Source of the DNA: Brachionus manjavacas
Taxonomy: Eukaryota > Rotifera > Eurotatoria > Ploima > Brachionidae
Direction: 5' to 3'
Assembly (NCBI GenBank): GCA_019054805.1
Contig: JAHQIY010000012.1
Span: 2,790,001 to 2,854,000 of the forward strand
DNA length: 64,000 nucleotides
Shown here: positions 1 through 10,155 of the stretch, in pieces
Layout of the letters: each line of letters starts with the position of its first letter
How positions within the stretch are numbered: position 1 is the first letter of the stretch
The notes under the pieces: model-generated
The model's database searches: none
Seen by the model: the letters and a program-made list of their open reading frames with translations, nothing else
What the model was told of the DNA's origin: nothing
Position numbers and translations under genes: made by a program

Positions 1-1011
1 TATGAAAGAAAACTATCGGTTATGGCATTTGAAAGCAGTGATGAAAAAAAAGAGCTCTCACAACAGAATATAAATTTTTTCATTTTCAAATACTTAATTG
101 TACTCTGTAGTTTGCCATTAAGACTTGTTGAGACTGAAGGTAAATATAATTTTAATGTCTAATTGCTAAAATTTAAAAAAATTCAATTTTAAATTCTTTA
201 ATTCGTTGCTTTTAAGAAATCTCGAGTTTAAATTTCCAATTGATTTTTAATCCTCTAATTTACTTCTATAATCCTCACATTGCTTCGATTTGCTTCTCTA
301 TATTCCTTTAATCGTAACTTAAATTTCATGAATTATTTATTAGAAATTAATTTTAAAAATTTTTAGGTAAATTGTGAATGAAAAACATTTAATAAGAAAA
401 AGAAAGCATTTTCATTAATTTTTTTTAAATTATACTTTTATTAAAAATTTTTTACTTCTTTAAAGCATTGAGAATAAAATTAAGTCGAATCAACTTAAAT
501 ATTAAAAAAAATATTTTAGCTAATTAAATTATTGCTTTTTTCAAGAGTCAAAGGATCAAAAATTTTGTTTTTAATTGGTAAAAGTAAAATTAGAGTAAAG
601 AAGTACAATTTAACTACCGTATCCCCTTGTTTAGCAACGCATGCTTTAATACCATGAATAGGATATTTGGTGCATGGTCTAACATAGACCTCACAATGTT
701 AAATTTTTTATTTTAAAAGTCCTATGGGTCACATAGTCGATACATATTAAAAACGTAGCGTTTATAATAGAAATTCAAATAGAAAAGCAGAGCTTCAAAA
801 AAAGTCTTTATTAGAGACTCGGGGTTTTAAACTTAAAAAAAAATTAAATATAAAAAATATTTATTGAGTTTATTTTATAGATGCCACGTTAGAGTTATGG
901 TAAAAAAAATATTAAAAATATTAAAAAAGTTTAATTTTAATTATTGACCCGGCATTTAAATTTAAAAATTTAAGACAAAAAAGAGAAATAAAAAATTAAA
1001 AAAAATTTTAA
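1..1011. other. AT-rich DNA, no gene seen
   Basis: I see no coding region, RNA gene or clear repeat here. If the hAT element that follows is intact on its left, its 5' end and N-terminal BED zinc-finger exon should lie in or beyond this stretch, but I could not find a terminal repeat matching the one at 5815-5833. Confidence 0.5.
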
Positions 1012-4000
1012 TTGAATTTAATTTTATCTAATTTTTTTTCTAATTATTTCAAAAAAATTAAAGGATTTCGTATTTTTATGAAACTTGTTTGCCCAAAATG
1101 GATACCTATCACAAGGAGAGGCCTAATATCCATTCAAAAGAATGTTAATTTGTCTATGTTATCGTGCATAAGTGAAACATTAAAAAGTATTGAATACTTG
1201 TCATTAACAGTCGATATATGGAGTGATCGTAGGCTTCGATCCTTCATTGGAGTGACCTGTCATTTCGTAGACGAATTGTTTGAGTTTAAAAGTATTGTTT
1301 TGGCTTGTAGACACATAAACGGTTCAATAACCGGCTTAAAGATTAAAACTGAAATGGACAACGTTTTAGCCTTTTTTGACATTAAGTTTGCTTTTTTGAA
1401 AATATCGCTACATAAATAATAATTTGTTTTTTAAGAAACAAAGTTGTAAAAATAGTAACTGACAATGGAGCAAATATGGTTAAATTCGGAAAACTTCAAG
1501 ATCTAGGTATGTAAAAATGAAGTAAAAACAATTAACATGAATTGAGTTTGAATCTACATTATTAATCAGAAATTTTTAAATGTTTAAAGTCTCAAATCAA
1601 GTGGTTTTGTGAAGTTCAGTACAAAAGAACAAAACAAAGTGTAAAAATTTAATAACGTTTTTTCTAAAAGTTTAAAATTAATTCTTTGAATGCAGAATGG
1701 TGCAACATTAAAATTGCATCAACTGTAAAAGTCTGATGTCCAAAATATCTGCAAAATATAGTACACTCGATTATATTGAAATTTAATATCTGCTGAAATC
1801 TGCAAATTTAGCAGACCTTGATATTTGATAAAACTTTGAATGTTGCATTATGTTGCTTTTACTGAATTTAGTTTAAACCTTTAGAAAAAAATTTATTCTA
1901 TTTTTTTACATTTTTTTTCTGTTCTTTCTATCATTTTGAATATGGCAAATTGAAGTTCATGATAAATGTAATTTTCAAAACAAAATCTTTAGTTTTTGAG
2001 TTTAATAAAAAGGTATTATTAATCATTTTTTTAATATTAAATGACTAAACTTTATTAAACATAAATTGTTTAATCTTTAATTAAATAGAAAATTAAATGA
2101 ATTTTTGTCTGAAGTGAAAATAAAATCTTAATCGATATTTTGAAATTTTTCAATTCAAAATTTAACTTTTATTTGTCGAAGCATATTTTATTTTTATTTT
2201 AATATCATTTTAAGTCACAATTTGGCAACCTTTATGTGGCTTTTAAATTTGTCTTTTTATTTATCAAAATTAAGATTTTAGAAAAATCAATCAAAAATCA
2301 ATTAGAAAGTTTTTTTTTTAATAAAATAGTAAACATCTTATGTTAAATTTAAATTATTAATAAAAGCTAATTTCATCATATCAATTAATACTAAAATGAA
2401 TTACATTTTGATCATTTGAACATGATCATAAACTTCAACTTGCCTTTGAATATTTGTTTAAATTTATAGATTATCAAATAAAAAAATGTAATAATAATAT
2501 AATTGGAACTTTTTTAAGTTTAATTTTAACTTTTTTAGTCAAATAATTTGTCACATTAAATTAAATTTTAAACATGCAATCATGATTCATGGCCTAATGA
2601 ATTTTAAGATTGCGACCAGCACTAAACTAATTCAATTAATAGAGTAAAAAAAGAGAATAAATGATTTAAAGATTTTTTTTAGACATTTTTTTCAATTATT
2701 TATTAAATAAATAACTGATTATCTTAAACGATTTTAAAATAATATCTTTATTGATCCAAAATCTAATTAGAATGTTTCCTTTTTAAGTCATAATTAATTA
2801 ATGAAATTTGATTATATGTTTTATTCAGATTTTAAAATAATGATCAATTGTAACATTATTTTATAAAAAATAACGATCATGACTTATAGCTAATAAAATC
2901 AACTAATTTTTTACGTAATTAATTTAAAACAGTTTTAGCATAGTAAATACTTTTTAAAGATTTCGTCTGTGCTTGTTTGATGGGTGAAAAATTTGCTCTT
3001 AAAATAATAATGAGACACAGAAACCTCCACTTGTTTTCCGTGTTCTTTCATTGCCCAATTTAAACATATCAAGTTTGTGTTTCTCTTTGATTTTCCCAAT
3101 TTTCTTATCTTAGCAAGGAGCAATTTTTAATAAATCAAACTAGCACAGGAGAGCTGTAGATCGTGTAAATAATTACGAATAAATAAAAAAAAAAATTTAT
3201 TAACAGATATTTAAAACTAAAAACAGATTGGCTTTTTATTTGAAATAATATAATTATTTTATCTAATTTCAAAAGTTGGAGACGATGAGTTCGAAATTGG
3301 GCCAGATACAAATCAAATACTAAATGATTCAGATGATTCTGAAGATGAAGAATCACTAAATGGAGAGGAAGAAAATATAAATTTCGACTCATTCGGTCAG
3401 TTATCATCACAAGCTACTAAAGGTCTTCATCTTAGATGTTTTGCTCATTCTCTTCAGTTGGTTATCAAAAAAAGTCTAAAAAGGTTCAACAACGCTAAAA
3501 GACTTCTGGCGAAATGCTTTAAGATAGGAAATAAATCGAGACAAAAAGATATTTGCTGACTTTTTATCTGAAAAAAAATATAATATGATACCAAAGCCAA
3601 TTGAAGTGAGATGGAATAGTGAATTAAAAACTTTAAGAGCCATTCTTAAAATAAAATTAGAAGATTTGAATACCATTTTATCATCAGTCGACGAGAGAAA
3701 TTTAATGCTAAAACATCAGGATTTAACCAAATTGGCTGATTTGATTAACATTTTAGAACCTTTCGAATATGTAACAGATTTACTCCAAGGTAATTTCTAT
3801 TTAAAAAAATTGGATAAAAAATTAGATTTTATTAAGGAAGAATTTATTAAATTTTTAAATAAACCGGCACAATGGTAAAAAAAAATGATATTAAAGCATT
3901 TTTAAAGTCAAGTAATTAACTTTAATTTTAAAATTTTTCAAGTTGTTTGATCTAACAAAAAAAATTTTTTTTAATTAAATAATTCTGATGTCTAGTTTTT

Positions 4001-4971
4001 AATTTTATTTTAAAGTCATTTAAAAGATTTTGAATAACAATCGCCAGTAAAATTAGTTCATGGAACGTTAAAAAATTCAAATATAGCGTCTAAATTTGAC
4101 TTTAAATTTTAAGAATATTTAAAAACTCTAATTTTTTATTCCTATTATTTTTTAAACTTGCTAAATTTCATAAATTTACAATTTTAGGAGAATTTTATTC
4201 ATCACTTAGTTTAGCAATTCCTAGTCTTTTACAACTTTTAAACCATCTTGAAGAGGTTAAAATTAATAACAAATGTTCAAAAACCTTAGTTGAAGATTTA
4301 AAAAAAGAGATAAATGATCGTTTCGCTGGAATATTCTCAAATATATGATCTGCCTGTATCTGGAATTTTTAATGATTGCTGCTGGTTTATTGCAACCTTC
4401 CTTGATCCAAGTTTTAAATTTTATTGGCTTGAATCTACAAATTTGATTGAAACTGATTCAGACATTTTTTTTTAAAGAGCTAATAAAAAACGAATGGCAA
4501 CTAATTAATCAAAATTTAAATGCACCAAGTCAAAACAATGAAAATGATCAAACAATGCAAACAGACATCCCAACTTCAGCTAGTACAATTAGTGTAAATT
4601 CTGATGTATCCTTTTCTCTTCTTAACTCACCAACAAAGAGAAAAAAGTTTTTTAGCTACCCTAAAGCAAAATTAAAAAATCCATGCCAAAATAAATGTTT
4701 TGCGAGGGAATATAAATATTATGAAGACATTGAGTACGATCCTGATCTAGATGTAAACGATTTTTGGAGAAAAATGAAAACTGTTATTCCTGGAATGTAT
4801 CGATTGGCAATTAAATTTCTAAGTATTCCGGCTACATCTGGTCCAGTTGAACGATTAATTTCTTCATCAGGCTATATCATTAGACCTCATCGTTCAAGAT
4901 TAACACCAAATAACTTGGAAAAATTAACAATGATTAAATGTAATTTGAAAACATTAAAATTCGAGAACTAA
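1012..4971 (+). pseudogene. hAT-family transposase, spliced but frameshifted
   Basis: The transposase would cut and paste a hAT DNA transposon. Exon blocks: 1012-1385, with LTVDIWSD and IGVTCHF of the RNase H-like core; intron 1386-1435 (50 nt, GT-AG); 1436-1506, giving DIKNKVVKIVTDNGANM across the junction; probable intron 1507-3275; 3276-3789, with CFAHSLQLVIK, VRWNS and TDLLQ; intron 3790-4187; 4188-4971, with FLDPSFKFYW and the C-terminal dimerisation motif ATSGPVERLISSSG. All these motifs are typical of the family. Joining TDLLQ to GEFYSSLSLAIP across the third intron restores the usual hAT sequence. At least three frame breaks (about 3540, 4345 and in a T-run at about 4465) mean it is dead. 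The N-terminal BED finger is not seen. The start at 1012 is a TTG inside the frame, so it is only a boundary of the open frame. Confidence 0.85.
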
Positions 4972-5426
4972 ACTTTATTTAAAATAAATATTTTAAATTG
5001 TAAATTTTAATTTTAACTTGATTTCAAAAAAATAAAATTTAGTTTTAGACCGCCAAAATAAACAGCCAAAAATATACGGGCGACCAAAAATCCGGCAAAA
5101 AATAAAAAAAATAATATAATTCAAAATATATTTATTATTTAAAAAAAGTAGCTTTTTAATTAAAAAAAAAATAAATTCAAAAATTTAAAATAAAAAAATA
5201 ATTTAAAAAATAAAAAAAAAGAAAAAAATAATTTATTTACAAAATTGAAAAAAAAAAGAAGAAAAAAAATTTTATTCAAAAATTAAAGTTAAAAAATAAA
5301 ATAAATAGAAACTAGTTGTAGGTACTTGGTATTTATAGTCGTTGGTAATTGTAAGCCGTTAGTACTTTTTTGTACTTTTTGGTCTTTGGAATTTGTTGGT
5401 GATTGGACGTGGGCCCACGTCTCTGG

Positions 5427-5786
5427 TCCAGACTTGACTTCAAAAAAATAAAATTTAAAGTCAAAGTCCAGACTTGACTTCAAAAAAATAAAATTTAAAG
5501 TCAAAGTCCAGACTTGACTTCAAAAAAATAAAATTTAAAGTCAAAGTTCAGACTTGACTTCAAAAAAATAAAATTTAAAGCCAAAGTTCAGACTTGACTT
5601 CAAAAAAATAAAATTTAAAGTCAAAGTTCGGACTTGACTTCAAAAAAATAAAATTTAAAGTCAAAGTCCAGACTTGACTTCAAAAAAATAAAATTTAAAG
5701 TCAAAGTTCGGACTTGACTTCAAAAAAATAAAATTTAAAGTCAAAGTCCAGACTTGACTTCAAAAAAATAAAATTTAAAGTCAAAG
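5427..5786. repeat. 40-bp tandem repeat, 9 units
   Basis: Nine head-to-tail 40-bp units start at 5427, 5467, 5507 and so on to 5747, with a partial tenth at 5787. Each begins TCCAGACTTGACTTC and ends TTTAAAGTCAAAG; units differ by one or two bases (tcc/ttc, cag/cgg). A diverged half unit (ACTTGATTTCAAAAAAATAA) lies just after the transposase stop near 5017-5040. The array therefore probably grew from the subterminal DNA of the hAT element. Confidence 0.9.
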
Positions 5787-5809
5787 TCCAGACTTGACTT
5801 TGACTTCAT

Positions 5810-5833
5810 GACTTTGACTTTTGACCATCACTG
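5810..5833 (+). repeat. hAT-type right terminal inverted repeat
   Basis: The sequence ends GACTTTTGACCATCACTG. Read on the other strand it starts CAGTGATGGTCAAAAGTC, the CAGNG-type end expected of hAT elements. It probably closes the element whose transposase is at 1012-4971. The matching left end is not in the window, so the target duplication (AATATATA would follow it) cannot be confirmed. Confidence 0.6.
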
Positions 5834-5879
5834 AATATATATTTATAGCTTTATTGATTCAGGTTATTTGTAAAGAGCT

Positions 5880-6200
5880 TTATTAAAAATAAAAGTTGAA
5901 TAATCTTAAAATATTTTAGAAAATTTTACACAGAATCTTGTCGGTCCTTTATAGCTAATTGCTCAAATATTCATCTTTAATGATGATTTTTCTCTTGTTT
6001 CTACACAAACAGGTTTTGATGTTTTTTGTCTGAAGTGGTAAAGAGGAAAAGTATTTTTTTCAATTTTTGTCTCATCGGAAAAAACAAAATTTCTAATATT
6101 ATAAGACTTGTATCTATTAGCAAATTATTTTGTTTGTCTTTTTTTCGTTAAATTTAATACGGCATTGCTCTTGCTCTACGCCAAACAAAACCTATTTCTA
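5880..6200 (-). pseudogene. Tc1/mariner-like transposase remnant
   Basis: On the minus strand the translation contains IGFVWRRARAMPY, then RNFVFSDETKIEKN, then KSSLKMNI*AISYKGPTRF. These match the WRRA helix, the FSDE block around the second catalytic Asp, and the VWGAISYKGP block of Tc1/IS630-type DDE transposases. There are several stops, including a TGA exactly where the family has Trp (W-G-A-I-S). No terminal repeats were identified around it. It is a short decayed fragment. Confidence 0.65.
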
Positions 6201-7010
6201 AATGGTTAAAAAATAAATTTAATTTATATCTAGACTCCAGAGGTCAAAAACCAAAGTCATAAATGTCAAGTCAAAACCTTAACTTTAAATTTCTTTTGTT
6301 TGAAGTCTTAATAAGAAATTTAATTATTTTTATAAGCCTCCTTTTAGGGTTCTAATTTTGTACCTTACTTAGATTTGAGTCCCAACAAAGTCAAAGTTTT
6401 AACTTGAGAACAAAAATTTTCCTAGTAAAAATCTTACTTTTTGCGATAGTTACAAATAGATGATTAGCTTAAATTAATTGAAAAAACTCTTCTGATCTCA
6501 AGAGCGATTTCTCTTGCACTTTTAAAACCATCTGAGCATTCTATCTGATTCTATTAAAAATTGATAAGTAAAATTAAAAAATTTTAAATCGAAAATTTAT
6601 ACAATTATAAAGTCTCTGATTACGGCTTAAATTTTTTGAGAGTCAGAATATTTACGCCCGAAATAACCATTTTGGCAAATGTTAAACTTTTTTCTTTAAC
6701 GATAAATTCTTGCTCTTAAAGCCTTTTATAAAATTTAATTTTAGATATATTAAAATAAAAAATACCCCTAATTTGGAAAAGGTTTTCTAATTTCAAAGAC
6801 TTCTTTTCCATTAATATATAATTTTTTGATAAATTTCGTAATTTTGCTTTTGTTTCTCTATAAAATTTAAAATTTCAATCTTTTTTTAGAATCTAGAAAA
6901 AATAACTAATTTAGGAATTCCACCAAAAAATTCCTGGCGAAAAAATTGTATTTTGGTTCGAATTTTTTAACAGCAACCAAATATCGAAAAAGAATAAGGG
7001 GCGTTTTTAG
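6201..7010. other. AT-rich DNA, possible hAT-like repeat
   Basis: No gene. Around 6230-6290 and 6370-6410 there are GTCAAAA/AAGTC motifs facing each other (CCAGAGGTCAAAAACC near 6238), like the subterminal motifs of the hAT MITEs elsewhere in the window. I could not define clean ends or a target duplication. Confidence 0.3.
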
Positions 7011-7144
7011 GCTATCTTGGATCCTGGATATCCCACAGAAGACTGTAAAGATTTCCGAAATTTTGACGAAGTAATTTGTAGTAAAATATTTTTTTTTTAA
7101 TTTTATATTTTTTAAAAATTTTTGAAATTAATGGATTAATTACT

Positions 7145-7600
7145 GTGTTCATATTACTTCGAAAGAGAAAATTCGACTTCTTGACTGAACTACTCGAGAA
7201 AGATTTAAGAATTGAAAAACCTGGCATTCTACTCACAGCTCCAATCGATGAACCAGGGCCTTTATCTAAGGAAACATTTCCAAAACTCAGTTCAGAAGAT
7301 GTTGTTACAGATGAGAATATTCCAAAAACATCTTCGGCAGTAGTGGAGAGCTCTGGTGATAAAAAGGAACAATTACCAAAACAATTAACCAGAGCATCAT
7401 TGAAGCGAAAAATGAAAATTTCTAAGTCATTCGAAATGTTTTTTGTAAGAGATGACCAGGATTGGCTAAATTTGGAAAGAAAACAAACAAATAATGAAAG
7501 TTTGAATAGAATGGCGAGAAACAATTTCGCTAAAAATGAGGAAGTAGTATTCTTATTTAAAAAAAAAAAATTAATCAATTTGTTGATAATTTACATATAA
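7145..7600 (+). CDS. Unrecognised 151-codon open frame
   Basis: A lysine- and glutamate-rich open frame with coding-like composition (TELLEKDLRIEKPGILL near the start, RASLKRKMKISKSFEMFFV in the second half). I recognise no domain. Just upstream, 7009-7069 reads as an exon-like segment (AILDPGYPTEDCKDFRNF) bounded by TTTTTAG and a GTAATT donor. Both may be parts of one spliced gene or a transposon protein. It ends in an A-rich run. It is followed by a T/ATTTT-rich stretch (7660-7745) and by TTAAAAGGAGGTTAATTCA (7758-7776), a motif that recurs inverted at 36066-36085 and looks like a retrotransposon 3' end. It could be a transposon-encoded accessory protein. Confidence 0.35.
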   Translation: MFILLRKRKFDFLTELLEKDLRIEKPGILLTAPIDEPGPLSKETFPKLSSEDVVTDENIPKTSSAVVESSGDKKEQLPKQLTRASLKRKMKISKSFEMFFVRDDQDWLNLERKQTNNESLNRMARNNFAKNEEVVFLFKKKKLINLLIIYI

Positions 7601-8194
7601 AAATAAGCCGATTAATAAATTATTAATTGAGGTCCCACACATAATTGATAAAATTAAAGCTAATTTATTTTTATCTTTATTTTATATTTTATTTTTATTT
7701 TTATTTTATCTTTTATTTTATTTTTTTATATTTTTAAATTTTTAAATTTACTTCTACTTAAAAGGAGGTTAATTCAGTTGGACAGTGCCTTATTGGAGCT
7801 TTTATCGAATAAAACTTAGCAATATGATCAACAAGATATACTCAAACATTTTTTGAACTGTAATCATGTACAAAATTTGTATTTTTGGGTAAAAAGTGGT
7901 TATCTGGTTCTACATAGACTGAATAGTGAAACAAACTAATCAGTGAAACATTTTTTTCATGCTTGCTTTGGGAAATGTTTAGTTAACACCTCTATCGTGC
8001 TCATTAACAAAACTATCCTGTGCTTCTAGTTATATATACTTGATTTTGCACAAAAAAAAACTTTTTTTATTTGAATTTATTTAATTTAAAATATTATTCT
8101 TATTTTTTTGTTGAAAATAAAAATTATTCTTAAATAACAATAATTGACATGGATTTTAAAATATTTTAAATTGGAGTGAGTTATTTCTGAATCT

Positions 8195-8375
8195 TTTTCA
8201 GTGTTTTCAAGGTCAGTATTAAGGCTAAATGTTGTAGATAATATTTCTCCAAATAACTTTCCTTTTTCCTCATCTGTTTTAAAATCTTGGTTGTTTAGTG
8301 TTAGGGTCTGGATTAAATTTGATCCTTTTCTTGATCTAAACTTTTTTTTTTTTCCAAAATGGCCTGCTTGATAGT
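8195..8375 (-). mobile_element. LINE fragment (pre-RT region)
   Basis: The minus-strand translation reads RPFWKKKKKFRSRKGSNLIQ and then KTDEEKGKLFGEILSTTFSL. This matches the region before the reverse-transcriptase domain of the LINE at 28374-30570 (FWKKINKFRTKKGTNLIP, EEKGKCFGEFLSSIFS). It is a short, truncated copy of the same or a sister family. Confidence 0.75.
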
Positions 8376-8397
8376 GGCCATTTTGCTAATTTAAAAC

Positions 8398-8720
8398 ATC
8401 GCACTTTTTCAATGTAATTTCAACACTGGATACATTTTGAAATTCAAACTCAAAAAATCAAACCATATTTATTGGCATATATTTTTTCGGCACTAAATTT
8501 CTACTTCACCAAATAATTATCAAATTCTTCACCAAAAAAAATCACCAAAAAAATATTAAAAATGAACCAAATAAATATATTTTTCACCAAACAATTTTAT
8601 TTCACCAAATTTATTAACTGTTTTAAACCAAAAAATTATTTATTTCAACCAAAATAATAGTTTTTATCACCAATAATAATACAAATCAAACCAAAAATAA
8701 ATACTGAATTATCAAGGCTT
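8398..8720. repeat. CACCAAA-rich repeat
   Basis: About ten CACCAAA or ACCAAA words are spread over 8508-8700 in otherwise A/T sequence. The left flank (CACTTTTTCAATGTAATTTC at 8402, then GGATACATTTTGAAATTCAAAC) is repeated in diverged form at 37850-37900. It therefore seems to be one end of a dispersed element. Confidence 0.5.
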
Positions 8721-8841
8721 GTTTTGCCTTTGCAGGTCTTTCACGTTTTCTTTTTTCGCCGATTGGAATATTTTTCGCTGATAATGGTATTTCACATTCA
8801 GGAATATTAAAAATTTTTATATACCAGTTAAGTGCTTTCAA

Positions 8842-9585
8842 ATGCTATTCTTGTCAGCGCCATCATCAGCGCCATTGTTTATTAACAATGGCGCTGATGA
8901 TTTGCCAGTTAAAAAATTCGCGGTGAATCAAAACCATATGATTCGTATAAGACATACGAAAATCTTGATGAGTGTAGCAACGAGCTTTCCCAGGTCAAAT
9001 CGAGCAAACAACTTGGGCAAAAAAAGAAAAGAAAAACGGCGAAGCGATGAAAAGCGTTTCTACAAATGTTCACATTGCTCAAAACGTTTATATATTTTAA
9101 TCCTTCGTACAAGTCTTCAAGTAACAGTATAAATTCAAGATCAAGAACATGTGCATGATGATGCCGATGATCGAAATATTCCTTTTAAAATAAAGAAATA
9201 AGTCATATCTTTGTATTATGACGACAACAAGAAAGCCAACTATATCGGACGTTCTTGTCAATATTGGAAAAAATACTACATCTGCAAACATGTAATCGGT
9301 ATCAGTTACGAATTGTCCAAGTTTGACAAGTTTCCAGCTTTAGATTTGGGTATTGAACAAAACGCAAAAAGGGATAGACGTAAAAAAGCTTCTTCTGCTC
9401 TTGAAAGAAACTCATCTGGTCCTTTAAATCCAGAATTGTTTAATAGACCAACAACATCAGCACAAGCAACCGCCGGTACAGCAAATAGTGAAACAAATGA
9501 TAGTCATCCAGCATTAATTGATTTAACAAATCAAGCCGAACCATCCAAGCGTCCAAGAGGACGCCCTAAAAAAGTTAGAAATTAA
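8842..9585 (+). pseudogene. MULE-like transposase relic (FLYWCH and SWIM ends)
   Basis: Two fragments look like the two ends of a Mutator-like (MULE) transposase with the catalytic middle missing. The first, at about 8937-9190, reads DSYKTYENLDECSNELSQV in one frame, then KRFYKCSHCSKRLYIL and DQEHVHDDADDRN in others, resembling a FLYWCH zinc finger with frame breaks. The second (9211-9585) contains SCQYWKKYYICKHVIGIS, a SWIM-type C-x-C-type Cys/His pattern ending in CKH. It continues into a Thr/Ser-rich tail ending in an AT-hook (RPRGRPKK). FLYWCH and SWIM domains flank the DDE domain in many animal MULEs. The internal deletion and stops make it non-functional. Confidence 0.6.
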
Positions 9586-9589
9586 ATTT

Positions 9590-10155
9590 TTATTCGTTTT
9601 TTGTTAGCTTTGAATAATAAATATTTTTGTTTTTTTTTATTTATTTTTTTAATTAAGCGCCCAAAAGGTGGTCGAAAAAAGTTAAAAAGTTAAATTTTTT
9701 CTTTTTTTTTAATTTTTGCTATTAATAAAGTATTTTTGCTACTTTTTCGAATAATTTAGCTACAAAAAAAATAAATTAGCTACTAGAAAAAATAAATGCC
9801 ATATTTATTCTCATTTTAAATTGTAAATATAATAAAGTTTCGGTATAAAATATTTTTTCTTTAAACTTTAAAAGTTCAGTGCTTGTTGTCCGTGTTTTTT
9901 AGCAATAACCGCTGATTGTGGGTGGCATGTTTTGCAAAGAAAAAAAATCATTTCAAGAAATTTATTTCAAAATAAAAATCTGAGTCTTGGACACAAATAT
10001 GCAATTCAAAAAAAATAAAAAAAAATAAGAAAAAAAACGAATGAATTTATACTTAAATAGTGTTTGATTTTTTGATTTTTTTGCTGTCAAATTGTAAGCT
10101 ATTTGCTGCTCATTTAAATTTCTATTTACAAACTAAAAAAAAATTTGTTTGTAAA
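9590..10155. other. hsp70 3' flank
   Basis: AT-rich spacer with no gene. For the minus-strand hsp70 transcript, an AATAAA lies at 9961-9966 (TTTATT on the plus strand), about 190 nt beyond the stop codon, and is a plausible polyadenylation signal. Confidence 0.45.

Noticed and set aside
3476-3676. Minus-strand frame over the hAT transposase
   Set aside because: The plus strand here encodes the conserved VRWNS region; the minus frame has no support.
5427-5786. Regular repeats suggesting a CRISPR array
   Set aside because: Units are contiguous 40-bp tandem copies with no unique spacers, in a eukaryotic genome beside a transposon end.
7012-7578. 188-codon minus-strand frame
   Set aside because: It overlaps the plus-strand frame at 7145-7600. 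Its Phe/Leu/Ser-rich composition is typical of an antisense read of Lys/Glu-rich coding, so the plus strand is preferred, though neither is proven.
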